A stretch of 64,000 bases of DNA from the NCBI RefSeq assembly GCF_001642575.1, contig NZ_LXNG01000017.1, positions 50,986-114,985 on the forward strand. The letters are read 5' to 3'. The position numbers were made by a program, and so were the translations under genes. Shown here in pieces: positions 53,879 through 63,769 of the stretch; position 1 is the stretch's first letter; each line of letters begins with the position of its first letter. The DNA is from Xanthomonas floridensis (GTDB lineage: Bacteria > Pseudomonadota > Gammaproteobacteria > Xanthomonadales > Xanthomonadaceae). A model generated the notes under the pieces. It searched no databases. It had not been told where the DNA came from and saw only the letters and a program-made list of their open reading frames with translations.

Positions 53879-55276
53879 ATGCCCGAGCCGTCGTCCAACA
53901 CCACTGCCCAGTTCCAGCGCAGCATGCAGGTGCGTCACCTGGTGATGCTGTCGCTGGGTGGGGTGATCGGCACCGGCCTGTTCTTCAACACCGGTTACAT
54001 CATCGCCAGCACGGGCGCGCTGGGCACGGTGATCGCGTACCTGATCGGTGCGCTGGTGGTGTATCTGGTGATGCAATGCCTGGGCGAACTGGCGGTGGCG
54101 ATGCCGCAGACCGGCGCGTTCCATGTGTATGCCGCGCGCTATCTGGGGCCGGCCACCGGTTACGTGGTGGCGTGGTTGTACTGGCTGACCTGGACAGTGG
54201 CGCTGGGCTCCAGCCTGACGGCCGCGGCATTCTGCATGCAGTACTGGTTTCCGCACAGCCCGGCGTGGCCGTGGTGCCTGCTGTTTTGCGCGCTGATCTT
54301 CGGCTTGAACACAGTGTCGGCGCGCTGGTTTGCCGAAGGCGAATTCTGGTTCTCGCTGATCAAGGTGATCACCATGGGCGTCTTCATCGTGCTGGGTGGT
54401 GCGGCGGTGGTGGGCTTGCTGCCGCTGGCCGACGGCTCGCCGCCACCGGGCCTGCGCCACCTACGGGCCGATGGCTGGTTCGCGCAGGGCACCCTGCCGA
54501 TCCTGATGACGATGGTGGCGGTGAATTTCGCCTTTTCCGGGACCGAGTTGATCGGTGTGGCCGCCGGCGAGACCGCGCAGCCGGCGCGTGCGATTCCGCT
54601 GGCGATCCGCACGACCCTGGTGCGGCTGGTGGTGCTGTTCGTCGGTACCGTACTGGTGCTGGCCGCGCTGCTGCCGGCCAGCCAGGCGGCGGTGGACACC
54701 AGCCCGTTCGTGCGCGCGTTCGAGTTGCTGGGCGTTCCGTACGCAGCGGACATCTTGAATGCGGTGATCCTGACCGCGATCCTGTCGGCAGCCAATTCCG
54801 GCCTGTACGCCGCCGCGCGCATGCTGTGGTCGCTGGCCAACGAGGGCACGCTGCCGGCCCGGCTCGCGCGGTTGACCCGCCGCGGCATTCCGTTGCCGGC
54901 ATTGATGCTCAGTATGCTGGGCGGTCTGCTGGCCCTGCTGACCGGCGTGTACGCCGCCGATACCGTCTTCGTGGCGATTTCCGCGGTGTCCGGGTTTGCG
55001 GTGGTGGTGGTGTGGTTGAGCATTTGCGCGGCGCATTACCGGTTTCGCCGCCAGCTGCTGCGCGACGGTATCGCCGTGGAAACGCTGGCCTATCGTGCGC
55101 CGTGGTATCCGTGGACGCCGATTCTGGGGTTTGCGCTGTGTCTGCTGGCCTGCATCGGGCTGGCATTCGATCCGCAGCAGCGCATTGCGCTGTACTGCGG
55201 AATTCCCTTCGTGGCGCTGTGTTATGGCGCCTACGCACTGACCCAATGGCTTGCGGCCCGGAGACTGCACCCATGA
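53879..55276 (+). CDS. mmuP: Amino acid permease, probably S-methylmethionine (MmuP-like)
   Basis: 465 aa, 12 membrane helices. The APC family start is present: [20 protein letters not shown] and the Gly-rich [10 protein letters not shown], with the second conserved block in [15 protein letters not shown]. The AAT subgroup with an extended C-terminus fits S-methylmethionine or similar permeases. The stop overlaps the start of a homocysteine S-methyltransferase gene (ATGA), the mmuPM arrangement. The substrate is assigned from the neighbour, not from residues. Confidence 0.85.
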   Translation: MPEPSSNTTAQFQRSMQVRHLVMLSLGGVIGTGLFFNTGYIIASTGALGTVIAYLIGALVVYLVMQCLGELAVAMPQTGAFHVYAARYLGPATGYVVAWLYWLTWTVALGSSLTAAAFCMQYWFPHSPAWPWCLLFCALIFGLNTVSARWFAEGEFWFSLIKVITMGVFIVLGGAAVVGLLPLADGSPPPGLRHLRADGWFAQGTLPILMTMVAVNFAFSGTELIGVAAGETAQPARAIPLAIRTTLVRLVVLFVGTVLVLAALLPASQAAVDTSPFVRAFELLGVPYAADILNAVILTAILSAANSGLYAAARMLWSLANEGTLPARLARLTRRGIPLPALMLSMLGGLLALLTGVYAADTVFVAISAVSGFAVVVVWLSICAAHYRFRRQLLRDGIAVETLAYRAPWYPWTPILGFALCLLACIGLAFDPQQRIALYCGIPFVALCYGAYALTQWLAARRLHP

Positions 55277-56235
55277 CGATTGCTCCCCGCCGACCGCGCG
55301 CCCATGCGCCTTTCAGCCAGATCTTGCAGCACGATGGCTACGTGCTGCTGGATGGCGCCCTGGCCACCGAGCTGGAACACCGCGGCTGCGATCTCAACGA
55401 TGCGCTGTGGTCGGCGCGGGTGCTGATGGAGCAGCCGGAGCTGATCCACCAGGTGCATCGCGACTACTTCGCCGCCGGTGCGCAATGCGCGATCACCGCC
55501 AGTTACCAGGCCACGCCGTTGGGGTTTGCCGCGCGTGGGCTGGATCTGGCGCAGTCGCAGGCGCTGATCGCGCGCAGCGTGCAACTGGCCGCGCAGGCAC
55601 GCGCCGATCACCTGCAGCTGCAGCCGGATGCTGCGCCGCTGTGGGTGGCCGGCTCGGTGGGTCCGTATGGCGCGTATCTGGCCGACGGCTCTGAATATCG
55701 CGGCGATTACGTGGTGCCGCTTGCGCAGATGATGGACTTCCACCGTCCGCGCATCGCCGCGCTGGCGGCGGCCGGGGTGGATGTACTGGCCTGCGAGACG
55801 CTGCCATCGGCCGGTGAGATCACCGCCTTGCGATTGCTGCTGGACGAATTTCCGCAGCTGCATGCGTGGTTTTCGTTCACCCTGCACGATGCGGCGCATC
55901 TGAGCGATGGCACGCCGCTGGCACACGTGATTCCGACGCTGGATGCCTGCCCGCAGGTGATCGCCGTTGGCATCAACTGCATCGCACTGGATCGCGTCAC
56001 GCCGGCATTGCAGTGCCTGTCGGCGCTGACCACCTTGCCATTGGTGGTGTATCCGAACTCGGGCGAGCACTACGACGCGGCCGACAAACGCTGGCATGCC
56101 GGCGATGCGCCTGCCTGCAGCCTGGCCGAGCAGCACGCGCAGTGGCTGGCTGCCGGTGCGCGCCTGATCGGTGGCTGCTGCCGCACCACGCCACGCGACA
56201 TCGCGGCACTGGCGGCCGCGCGGGCAATGGGCTGA
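55273..56235 (+). CDS. mmuM: Homocysteine S-methyltransferase
   Basis: 320 aa. The N-terminal [20 protein letters not shown] and the zinc Cys residues (Cys in GINCIAL near residue 235 and the CC pair in [14 protein letters not shown] near residue 300) define the family. It uses S-methylmethionine (or SAM) to methylate homocysteine, giving methionine. With the permease it recycles plant-derived S-methylmethionine, fitting a plant-associated host. Coupled to mmuP. Confidence 0.92.
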   Translation: MTIAPRRPRAHAPFSQILQHDGYVLLDGALATELEHRGCDLNDALWSARVLMEQPELIHQVHRDYFAAGAQCAITASYQATPLGFAARGLDLAQSQALIARSVQLAAQARADHLQLQPDAAPLWVAGSVGPYGAYLADGSEYRGDYVVPLAQMMDFHRPRIAALAAAGVDVLACETLPSAGEITALRLLLDEFPQLHAWFSFTLHDAAHLSDGTPLAHVIPTLDACPQVIAVGINCIALDRVTPALQCLSALTTLPLVVYPNSGEHYDAADKRWHAGDAPACSLAEQHAQWLAAGARLIGGCCRTTPRDIAALAAARAMG

Positions 56236-56416
56236 TGACCCTCACGCGCGCGCACTGAGTCTGTCAGCGGGAGTGGCCGTTGCCGGTGCAACGCCGGCCG
56301 TTGGCAAGGTTATGCCGCCTTCGCGTGCAGCACGCCAGTCCCACATCGACACCCGCCCGGACGACGTCCTGGCCTGGACGGCCGATCACGACGCACAGCG
56401 GCCGCGATCGTTGGCC

Positions 56417-58363
56417 TCAGCCTTTTTGCGTTGCAATCCAGCGCTGGATCTTTTCCTGCAGGATGTCCAGCGGCACCGAGCCGTCCTTGAGCACTTCGGT
56501 ATGGAAGCCGCGCACGTCGAAGCGTGGTCCCAGCTCGCGCTGGGCCTGTTCGCGCAGCTGCGCGATCTTCATCTCGCCCACCTTGTAGGCCAGCGCCTGG
56601 CCGGGGATGGCCATGTAGCGGTCGACTTCGGCCTCGGCATCGGTGCGGCTCATCGCCGAGTTGTCGAGCATGTAGTCGATGGCCTGGGTGCGGGTCCAGC
56701 CCTTGCTATGCAAGCCGGTATCGGCCACCAGCCGGATCGAGCGCCACAGCGCGTTCTGCAGGTAGCCGTAGGTGTTGTACGGGTCCTGATACAGCCCCAG
56801 CTCGCGCCCCAGCGATTCGGCGTACAGGCCCCAGCCTTCGATGTAGGCGGTCTCGCCACCCAGGCGGCGGAACTTGGGCAGGTCGGTCAGCTGTTGCTGC
56901 AGCCCGAGCTGGTAGTGGTGCCCTGGAATGGCTTCGTGCAGGTACAGGCTCTCTGCTTCCCAGGTCTTGCGCGAGGGCAGGTCGGAGGTGTTGACGTAAA
57001 AGATGCCCGGTGTGCTGCCATTGCTGCCATTCGCGCTTGGACGCATGTACGAGCCGTTGGCTGCGGACTGCGCGCGCTGCGGTTCCACCGCACGCACTTC
57101 CAGCTCCGGGATGCCCTGCAGCGCGAACAGGCGCGGCACCGCACCCTGCACGCGACCCTGCAGCCCGCGGTAATAGCCCAGCAGCTCGGTCTCGCTGCGG
57201 AAGCTGAAGCGCTTGTCGGTCTGCATGAACTTGTAGAACTTGGGCAGGTTGCCGCGGAACTTGACCTGTTTGGTCAGCGCCTGGATCTCGCCTTGCAGAC
57301 GCGCCACTTCGTCCAGCCCGGTCTGGTGGATCTGCTCCGGGCTCAGGTCCGACGTCGTGCTCTGGCGCACGTCGTAGGCGTACCAGGCCGTGCCACCGGG
57401 CAGCGCGGCCAGGCCATCGCTGTCGCGGCAGGCCGGCAGGTACTCGGTGGCGATGAAGCCGCGAAGCGCGCGATACGCCGGCAGGATACGCACCTCGATC
57501 AGCCGCTTGTACTCGGCGGTGAGGCGCTGCTTCTCCGCCTCGGGCATATCGGCCGGCAAATTGCGGATCGGCCCCCAGAACAGGCTGTCTTCAGCGGTGC
57601 GCGCAATGATCGCATCCAGCTGCGGCAGTACCTTCTGCATCAGCACCTTCGGCTGCACCACGCCGGCCTGCATGCCGGCGCGCATATTGGTGATGGCCTG
57701 ATCGAACAGGTCGGGGATGCCGAGCGCACGCCGCGACCAATTGTCGTAGTCCTTGACCGTCTTGAACGGCTGCGCGCCGGTGCCCGAGCCCAGCACCACC
57801 GCGATGCTGGCGATGTTGTAGAACTGGTTGATCGGCAGCATCCAGCTGGGGAACTGCTCGGCCGCCAGCGCGCTGCGCGCATCGCGCACGAAGATCTGGT
57901 AGCTGAGCAGGTCCTGGCCGCTCAGGCCGTCCGGGCCCAGCGCTTCGGCCTTGCCCAGCCACAGCACGGTGAAATCGTGCGACTGCTGGCGGAAAGCCGG
58001 CGACAGGAAGTTGGGCAGCTGGTCGTTGTAGCGGCTCTCGCCCTGGAAGGTGGCCTGCAGCGGATTGAGCTTGAGCGAGGCATCCCAGTATTGGTCGTAG
58101 AGCAGGTTGAGTTGCTGTGCCTTGGTCAGCACCACCGGCGCGGCCACGGCGCGCGGCCTGGCCTTGGCGGTCTTGCTGCCCTTGGCGGCCTTGGTGCTTC
58201 TGGCCGGCTTGGTGGTCTTCTTGGCTTTGCTCGCCTTCGCGCGCGTTTGCGTGGTCTGTGCCTTGGCGGTCTTCTTCTTGGCCGCGTCGGCGGGCGCTGC
58301 CACTGACAGGCTCAACACGGCGGCGAGGGCCAGCGACAGCAGGCGGGAAAAGCTGAGGGGCAT
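56417..58363 (-). CDS. Exported DUF885 protein (peptidase-like)
   Basis: 648 aa from the ATG at 58363. Signal peptide ending near residue 27, then a Lys/Ala/Thr-rich low-complexity stretch (AKASKAKKTTKPARSTKAAK, residues about 40-72), then the DUF885 domain of about 570 residues, nearly all helical. The motif HEAIPGHHYQLGL near residue 480 is an HExxxGHH type seen in the family, consistent with metal-dependent peptidase activity. The start codon precedes MPLSFSRL. Confidence 0.85.
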   Translation of the reverse strand: MPLSFSRLLSLALAAVLSLSVAAPADAAKKKTAKAQTTQTRAKASKAKKTTKPARSTKAAKGSKTAKARPRAVAAPVVLTKAQQLNLLYDQYWDASLKLNPLQATFQGESRYNDQLPNFLSPAFRQQSHDFTVLWLGKAEALGPDGLSGQDLLSYQIFVRDARSALAAEQFPSWMLPINQFYNIASIAVVLGSGTGAQPFKTVKDYDNWSRRALGIPDLFDQAITNMRAGMQAGVVQPKVLMQKVLPQLDAIIARTAEDSLFWGPIRNLPADMPEAEKQRLTAEYKRLIEVRILPAYRALRGFIATEYLPACRDSDGLAALPGGTAWYAYDVRQSTTSDLSPEQIHQTGLDEVARLQGEIQALTKQVKFRGNLPKFYKFMQTDKRFSFRSETELLGYYRGLQGRVQGAVPRLFALQGIPELEVRAVEPQRAQSAANGSYMRPSANGSNGSTPGIFYVNTSDLPSRKTWEAESLYLHEAIPGHHYQLGLQQQLTDLPKFRRLGGETAYIEGWGLYAESLGRELGLYQDPYNTYGYLQNALWRSIRLVADTGLHSKGWTRTQAIDYMLDNSAMSRTDAEAEVDRYMAIPGQALAYKVGEMKIAQLREQAQRELGPRFDVRGFHTEVLKDGSVPLDILQEKIQRWIATQKG

Positions 58364-58632
58364 TACCGGCTCCGGAAACAAGCGAGCGGGGAGCTTGCCC
58401 GATCTGCACGGCGACGGCCACCCACCGCGGTCATACCGCCTATCGGCAATTCATGCGGCGCATGGGCGCGGACCTGCGCCGGCGTGGCGTGGTGCGCTGC
58501 GGCATGCTCAGGATTTGCAGGCGACCACAGCGTGCGGCGCGCATGGCTGTTACGCGAAGGTGCGTACCACTGCCGGCAAGGGGTTGCTGTAGCGATGCAC
58601 CCGCACGATGAGTCCGCCGGACGCGGACCGGT

Positions 58633-59409
58633 TCACTCCGCAGCGGCTTCTTCGCGCAGCTGTTCGGCCCGCTCGGCGCCCAGGTAGGCGCTGATGCCGC
58701 GGCGCGCCAGATACAACAACGGGATCAGGGCCACGGCAAAGCCCATCTTGTAGACGTAGTTGAGCGTGCTCACCGCCAGGAACTGATCCATCGACCAGTG
58801 CTGGGGTCCGAGCACGAAGGCGATGTAGATCACCACGAAGCTGTCCACCAGCTGCGAGACCGCGGTGGACCCGGTGGCGCGCAGCCATACGTGCTTTTCG
58901 CCAGTGACGCGGCGGATGCGGTGGAACACCGATACATCGATCAATTGGCCGAACAGGAACGCCACCAGCGAGCCACCGATGGTCCACAGCCCCTGTCCGA
59001 ACACCGCCGCGAACGCGGCCTGGTAGTCCGGCACGCCCTGGCTCTGCGCGGCGGTGACCCACCAGCCGGCGGGGGCCAAGGCGATGGCGGCAAACGCAAA
59101 CACGAACCCATAGCCGATCAGCGCCACCGCCACCCACGAGATGAAACGCACCCCGCGGCTGCCGAAGAACTCGTTGATGGTGTCGGTCATGATGAACACC
59201 ACCGGCCACAACAAGGTGCCGGCGGTGAAGCTGAGCGAGCCGGTCTGGCCGAACAGATTCCAGTTCAGCGGCGCGATGCCCAGGGTGTCTTCCAGCGCGA
59301 AGATCTTGACCCCGATGAACTCGGCAAGCGCGGCGTTGACGCAGAAGAACGCGGCCAGCGCAATGAACAGGCGCACCGCACGATCGTCGAGGGTACGCGT
59401 GTGTGTCAT
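58633..59409 (-). CDS. yhhQ: Queuosine-precursor transporter (YhhQ family)
   Basis: 258 aa with about six membrane helices. The family signature is present: FIGVKIF, then LLWPVVFIMTDTINEFFGSRG and FLFGQLIDVSVFHRIRRVTG, then GSTAVSQLVDSFVVIYIAFV. It takes up pre-Q0/pre-Q1-type bases. The DUF502 gene is 4 nt upstream on the same strand, so they are cotranscribed. Confidence 0.93.
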   Translation of the reverse strand: MTHTRTLDDRAVRLFIALAAFFCVNAALAEFIGVKIFALEDTLGIAPLNWNLFGQTGSLSFTAGTLLWPVVFIMTDTINEFFGSRGVRFISWVAVALIGYGFVFAFAAIALAPAGWWVTAAQSQGVPDYQAAFAAVFGQGLWTIGGSLVAFLFGQLIDVSVFHRIRRVTGEKHVWLRATGSTAVSQLVDSFVVIYIAFVLGPQHWSMDQFLAVSTLNYVYKMGFAVALIPLLYLARRGISAYLGAERAEQLREEAAAE

Positions 59410-59413
59410 GGTC

Positions 59414-60094
59414 TCAGCGATCCGCAGTACGGGTGAAGGGCACCGATTCAGGCGCCACTGCGCCGCCGGAAATGATGAAACTCATCGCCTGGTCCACGCT
59501 CCAGTCGGTGGGCGTGAGCAGTTCCACCGGCACGATCTCCAGGTAGCCAGAGGTGGGGTTGGGCGTCGTGGGGACATACACCGCGGCCAGCTCGCGCCCG
59601 GTGCCCTGTTCCTTGATCACGCGCGTGACCAGGCCCACCGACTTCATGTCGCGATGCGGGAAGTCGATCAGCACCACGCGCTGGGTGCTGCCCGGTTGGG
59701 TCTGCAGGATGTCCAGCAGCTTGCGCGCGCTGTCGTAGACCACGCTGGCCAGCGGAATGCGCCGCATGATCGCCTCGAACCAGCGCAACAGGCGCTGGCC
59801 GATCACTCGCCGGCTCAGAATGCCGACGAACAGAATCACCGCCACCGTGGCGACCAGAGCGATGGTGTTCTGCACCCAGAGCGCCTTGATCCAGCCCAGG
59901 TAAACTGGAAACGAGGCGGCGATGCGTTCGGACAGCGGCACCACCCAGGGGCTGCTGATACCGGAGAGCAGCGCGAAGACGAACTTCACCACCACCCAGG
60001 TCAGCCAGACCGGCAGCAAGGTGAGCAACCCGGTCAGGAAGACGCGTTGCAGGGAAGGGCGGGCGTGCGGAGTGGGGGATTCGGACATCGGCAT
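59414..60094 (-). CDS. DUF502 membrane protein
   Basis: 226 aa if the start is 60094; a start at 60088 is as good. Two membrane helices (about 16-45 and 70-98), then a DUF502 cytoplasmic/soluble part: RRIPLASVVYDSARKLLDIL, VVLIDFPHRDMKSVGLVT, YVPTTPNPTSGYLEIVP. Function unknown. First gene of the pair with yhhQ. Confidence 0.86.
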   Translation of the reverse strand: MPMSESPTPHARPSLQRVFLTGLLTLLPVWLTWVVVKFVFALLSGISSPWVVPLSERIAASFPVYLGWIKALWVQNTIALVATVAVILFVGILSRRVIGQRLLRWFEAIMRRIPLASVVYDSARKLLDILQTQPGSTQRVVLIDFPHRDMKSVGLVTRVIKEQGTGRELAAVYVPTTPNPTSGYLEIVPVELLTPTDWSVDQAMSFIISGGAVAPESVPFTRTADR

Positions 60095-60268
60095 AGTGTA
60101 GGCATTCGGCCGCGCTCGGTGGAGGTGGGGCTGGGATTGGGGCGTGGGCATTGGGAATTTGTAAATGCACTCACTCACCGTCGGACTGCCGCGATCGGTA
60201 GTTGCTGCGGCAACTGCAACTGTTGGGGTAGAGGCAGTTGCAGTGTCAGTGGTGCCGGCAGGGCAAGG

Positions 60269-60304
60269 GCAAAAGCGAAGGCAAAAGCGAAGGCAAAAGC
60301 GAAG
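60269..60304. repeat. Triplicate 12-bp repeat
   Basis: Three head-to-tail copies of GCAAAAGCGAAG, with a partial fourth upstream. Purine-rich on the plus strand and not palindromic. Confidence 0.85.
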
Positions 60305-60310
60305 ACCGCT

Positions 60311-60355
60311 CCCTTCTCCCGCCGGGAGAAGGTGGCGCGTAGCGCCGGATGAGGG
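60311..60355. repeat. Structured hairpin repeat, copy 2
   Basis: CCCTTCTCCCG-C-CGGGAGAAGG, then TG, GCGCGTAGCGC and CGGATGAGGG. The second stem is GCGC/GCGC here and CCCC/GGGG in the copy at 45188-45235, with the same 3-nt loop position, so pairing is kept by compensatory changes. Confidence 0.75.
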
Positions 60356-60574
60356 TACGACTGTCACTGCTGTCCGCAACCCGGCCTTCCCAACTCCGCT
60401 GCCTGCGTCCGCTGTCCTTGCCCGGACATTGCGCGGGCGTTTCACTCAATCGGTTGCCGCTGCTTTGCCTGCGGAAAGAACGCGATGTCGATACGTGGAC
60501 GCGTCTCCGTTCACCCGTCGCGGGGCTGCGCCGATGGCACTAAGATGCGCAGCTTCCCAGGGATGGATGTGCAC

Positions 60575-61930
60575 ATGCTTGCCAAGTTCCTCAAGACCGC
60601 CTTGCTCGGCGTTTGCATCCTGCTTGCGGGAGTGGCGGCGCTGTATGCCGTCTCCCAACGGTGGCCCATTCCCGATGCACAGCGGCAGGCGCTGGCGCAG
60701 CTGCGTCAACCGCTGCCGCCGTTACGCGGGGCCAATATGTTCGCGGCGCTCTGGTCGCTGTCCTACGCGGTTCCGGAAGCGCAGCGCGAGACCGTGCTGG
60801 CCCAGGACGTGGAGCGCCTGAATCGGCTGCCGCCGGGGGTGCCGTTTCGCAGTGCCGTCGCGGACTATCCGCGCCTGCCAAGCTGGCCAGCCACCGCGCC
60901 AGCCCTGTGCAGTGCCAGCGCAGGTGGATGTTTACAGCGCGTGCGCGAACAACCGCAGGCCTATGCCGATGCGCTGGCCGCACAGGCGCCGATGCTGAGC
61001 AGGATGCGGGCATTGGCGAACTACACCGACTACCGCAGCCCGTTCCGGCCACGCGCCGATATGACGTTGCCCGAGCTGCCGCGGATGCCGCTGTCGATGA
61101 CGGCCAGCGCACTGGATTTCGTGCAGGGGCGTACCACCCAGGCCTTGAGCGATGTCTGCACCAGCGCGCAGGTTGCCCGGGTGCTGCTGCGTAGCAGCGA
61201 CAACCTGGCGGTCACGATGATCGGCGCGGCGATGCTGCGCGGTAACGCGCAGCTGTTTGCGGACATGCTGGCCGAGCTGCCTGCGCAGCCGCCGCTGCCG
61301 GCGCAGTGCGCCGTGGCATTCGCACCGGCGGCGATGGAAGAGATCTCGCTGTGCAACGCGCTGCACGGCGAATCGCGCTTGGTGTTTTCGATGCTGCAGG
61401 ACGCGTCCGTCCAGGATGGCGATCGCGACTGGCTGGATCGCATCTCGCCACGGCTACTGGACCGCGAGCGCACCCAGGCGCTGCTGGCACCGACCTTTAC
61501 CTGGGCCTGCAGCGCGCCGGTGCGGGCATTGCTGGCGCAGGATCAGGCGCTGCCGCCCGGCATGGTGGCAACGCCCGACACGGCCACGGTGGCGTGCGTG
61601 GCCAATGCCACCGGTTGCCTGTTGGTCAGCGCGGCGCGTCCGGACTATGCCAATTACCAGCACAAGCTGCAGGACACTGCCGCGGCAGTGCGTGCGGTGA
61701 CAGCCCTGCTGTGGTTGCGCGATCGCCTGGCCGATACACGGCCGCTTGCGCAGCGACTTGCCGAGCTGCCGCCTGCGCTGCGTGGACAGATGCGCCCGCT
61801 GCAGGCCGACGGCGACGGCAAACATCTGACCATCGCTCGATACGCTCGACGCGAAGAAGGTGCCGGAGACGATCGCTGGCCAGTGCCGGCCAGCCGGCTT
61901 GCCGAGCGCGCGACTACTACGATCCAGTAG
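60575..61930 (+). CDS. Membrane-anchored hypothetical protein
   Basis: 451 aa from the ATG at 60575; starts at 60545 and 60563 are alternatives. A single N-terminal helix (LAKFLKTALLGVCILLAGVA) anchors or exports it. The rest is helical, Ala/Leu-rich, with at least ten Cys spread through it (CSASAGGC, DVCTSAQ, CAVAFA, SLCNAL, TWACSAP, VACVANATGC), suggesting disulfides and a periplasmic location. No family is recognised. It stands alone. Confidence 0.7.
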   Translation: MLAKFLKTALLGVCILLAGVAALYAVSQRWPIPDAQRQALAQLRQPLPPLRGANMFAALWSLSYAVPEAQRETVLAQDVERLNRLPPGVPFRSAVADYPRLPSWPATAPALCSASAGGCLQRVREQPQAYADALAAQAPMLSRMRALANYTDYRSPFRPRADMTLPELPRMPLSMTASALDFVQGRTTQALSDVCTSAQVARVLLRSSDNLAVTMIGAAMLRGNAQLFADMLAELPAQPPLPAQCAVAFAPAAMEEISLCNALHGESRLVFSMLQDASVQDGDRDWLDRISPRLLDRERTQALLAPTFTWACSAPVRALLAQDQALPPGMVATPDTATVACVANATGCLLVSAARPDYANYQHKLQDTAAAVRAVTALLWLRDRLADTRPLAQRLAELPPALRGQMRPLQADGDGKHLTIARYARREEGAGDDRWPVPASRLAERATTTIQ

Positions 61931-62105
61931 CGTCGCGACGCGTCAGTGGCGTGGTGCATCCATCAGGTCGCGAGTGGAGCCTGAGGCCACGACCTTGTCC
62001 GTCAGCAGCGCCCCTGGAACTTCATGGCCGAGCCGGTGCGATCACCACGGGATTGCGAGGCGTGCGCGCCGCAGTCATGGCACCCACTGCAGTCAACTAC
62101 GCTAA

Positions 62106-62143
62106 AAAGCAACATGCCGCGTCCCTGACAGGACGCGGCATGT
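62106..62143 (-). terminator. Rho-independent terminator
   Basis: A 13-bp perfect stem ACATGCCGCGTCC / GGACGCGGCATGT with a 6-nt loop, followed on the minus strand by TGCTTTTTAGC. It ends the transcript of the outer-membrane barrel gene. Confidence 0.85.
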
Positions 62144-62215
62144 AGATGTGTCGTTGTGCAGGCGCGCAGCAATAACGCACACCGCATCGGTGCGCGCAGG
62201 CGCACCATTGCATGC

Positions 62216-63769
62216 CTAGAAGCGGAAGTTCAACCAGCCCATCACGAAGGTCGAATCGCCGTAGCCGGCCTTCTCCAGTGCCGGCCCGGCCATCAGGTGC
62301 TCGGCGCGGAAGGTCACCGACCAGTTCGGGTCGATGTTCCAGGTGGCGTTGATGCGCGGCATGGTGCCGATGCGACGCTCGCCGGTGCCCTGTGTGCGTG
62401 CATAGGCGCGCGCCTGGTTGTTGTAGATCGCATCGCTGGTGGTCTGGCGCCACAGCGTTTCCCATTCCAGGTTCACGGTGAGCTTGGAGGTGGGCGAGAA
62501 GGTGAAGGTCGGCGCGGCAGTGACCAGGTTCACCGGGCCGAAGAACGTGGCCCAGCTGAAGTAGATCGTGTTGCCGTACAGGAAGTTGTTGTTGCGCAGC
62601 GTGCCGGTGCCGGAGGTGCCGCCACCGCCGGAGGCGATTTCGCTATGGAAGCCCAGGCGCGGCTTCCAGCCGTTGTCGCTCAGCGTCCACGCATTGGAGG
62701 TGCTGGCCATGTAGGCACGCAGATCGCGTCCACCGAAGCTGCCGCGCTGCACGGTCACGAACGAATCGGTGCGCAGCTTGCCCACGTTGCCCCACAGCCG
62801 CAGGCCGTAGTAATTGCGGTGTTCTTCGGCGGTCTGGCGGCCCCACAGCTGGTTGTCGTTGCGGAACTGATAGAAGAACGGCTCCAGGTACATCGGCTTG
62901 GCCGTCGGCAGGCGATAGCCGCCGACCACGCCACGGAAATGCCGCGAACGGTCGATGCGGTCATCGCCCAGGCCTTCGGTGCCGTCCAGGTTGAAATTGA
63001 AATCGAACACGTCCACGCGGGTCTTTTCGCCGATGGCCCAGGCGCGCGCGCCGTTGAAGGTCACGAAGATATCGGTGTTGTCGCGCAGCGCCATCAAGGT
63101 GGTGGGGCCGTCGACGAACACCTGGCGGCCGACCCGCAGGCCGGTATCGGCGCCGCCGATATTGCCCTTCACGTCGAAGAACACCTGCTGCAGGATCGCG
63201 TTGTTTTCCTGGGTGCCGGTCTTGGCGCCTTCGTTGCGCCCATCCAGGCTGCCGTGCGCCAGTTCCGTATACAGACGGAAGTGCTCGCCCACATGCAGGT
63301 CCGCACCGAAGAACGCGCGGAACAGGTATTGCTGCTGCGAGTGGCTGCCGGGAATCAGCCCCGGGTTGGTGATGGTGTTGCTGCGCACGCGCAGCTCGTT
63401 GCTGAGCGAGACGTAGACATCGCCGTCTTCGCTGAGCGGGATGTACTTGAGCGGATCGAACGTGCTCTTGCGCTTGGACGGATCCTTCAGATACGACCAG
63501 TCTTCGGCCCAGCGCACCTGCCACATGTTGCCGCCCTGCTTGGCGCCCCAACCCTGGGCTTCCTGCGGATAGCCCTTGGCGGTGGCCGGCGCGGCGGTGA
63601 CCGGTGCCTTGACGGGCTCTGCCACCGCCTGTTCGGCATTGGCCGGTGCAGGCTGCTGTTGCGCCAGAGCAAGGCCCGGCAACGCCAACCCAATCGCAAG
63701 GCACAGGCGCCGTGTGGCACCAAAGGAAGTATCAGCCATGGCCGGCTGCGCCAAGCGTGTCAGTTGCAT
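62216..63769 (-). CDS. Outer-membrane beta-barrel of the alginate-export family
   Basis: 517 aa if the start is 63769; 63739 is also possible and gives a cleaner signal peptide. Signal peptide with LALPGLALAQ cleavage region. A Pro/Ala-rich head is followed by an 18-strand-type barrel with the alginate_export features: SNELRVRSNTITNPG, LYTELAHGSLDGRN, GLRVGRQVFVDGP, and it ends in Phe (WLNFRF), the BAM signal. The family includes AlgE but also porins for other solutes. No alginate synthesis genes are seen in this window. Confidence 0.84.
   Translation of the reverse strand: MQLTRLAQPAMADTSFGATRRLCLAIGLALPGLALAQQQPAPANAEQAVAEPVKAPVTAAPATAKGYPQEAQGWGAKQGGNMWQVRWAEDWSYLKDPSKRKSTFDPLKYIPLSEDGDVYVSLSNELRVRSNTITNPGLIPGSHSQQQYLFRAFFGADLHVGEHFRLYTELAHGSLDGRNEGAKTGTQENNAILQQVFFDVKGNIGGADTGLRVGRQVFVDGPTTLMALRDNTDIFVTFNGARAWAIGEKTRVDVFDFNFNLDGTEGLGDDRIDRSRHFRGVVGGYRLPTAKPMYLEPFFYQFRNDNQLWGRQTAEEHRNYYGLRLWGNVGKLRTDSFVTVQRGSFGGRDLRAYMASTSNAWTLSDNGWKPRLGFHSEIASGGGGTSGTGTLRNNNFLYGNTIYFSWATFFGPVNLVTAAPTFTFSPTSKLTVNLEWETLWRQTTSDAIYNNQARAYARTQGTGERRIGTMPRINATWNIDPNWSVTFRAEHLMAGPALEKAGYGDSTFVMGWLNFRF

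Larger units (their letters stand above)
60095..60574. other. Repeat-rich interval between divergent genes
   Basis: 480 nt. From left: a gggattgggg heptamer stretch at about 60121-60160, a 12-bp triplicate at 60269-60304, and a two-hairpin repeat at 60311-60355. The last 200 nt look plain and probably carry the plus-strand gene's promoter. Confidence 0.6.

Noticed and set aside
56171..58306. A very long open frame (over 700 codons) on the plus strand opposite the DUF885 gene.
   Set aside because: It is antisense to a gene with signal peptide, family motif and correct codon bias; high GC leaves the complementary frame open. No domain or start signal.
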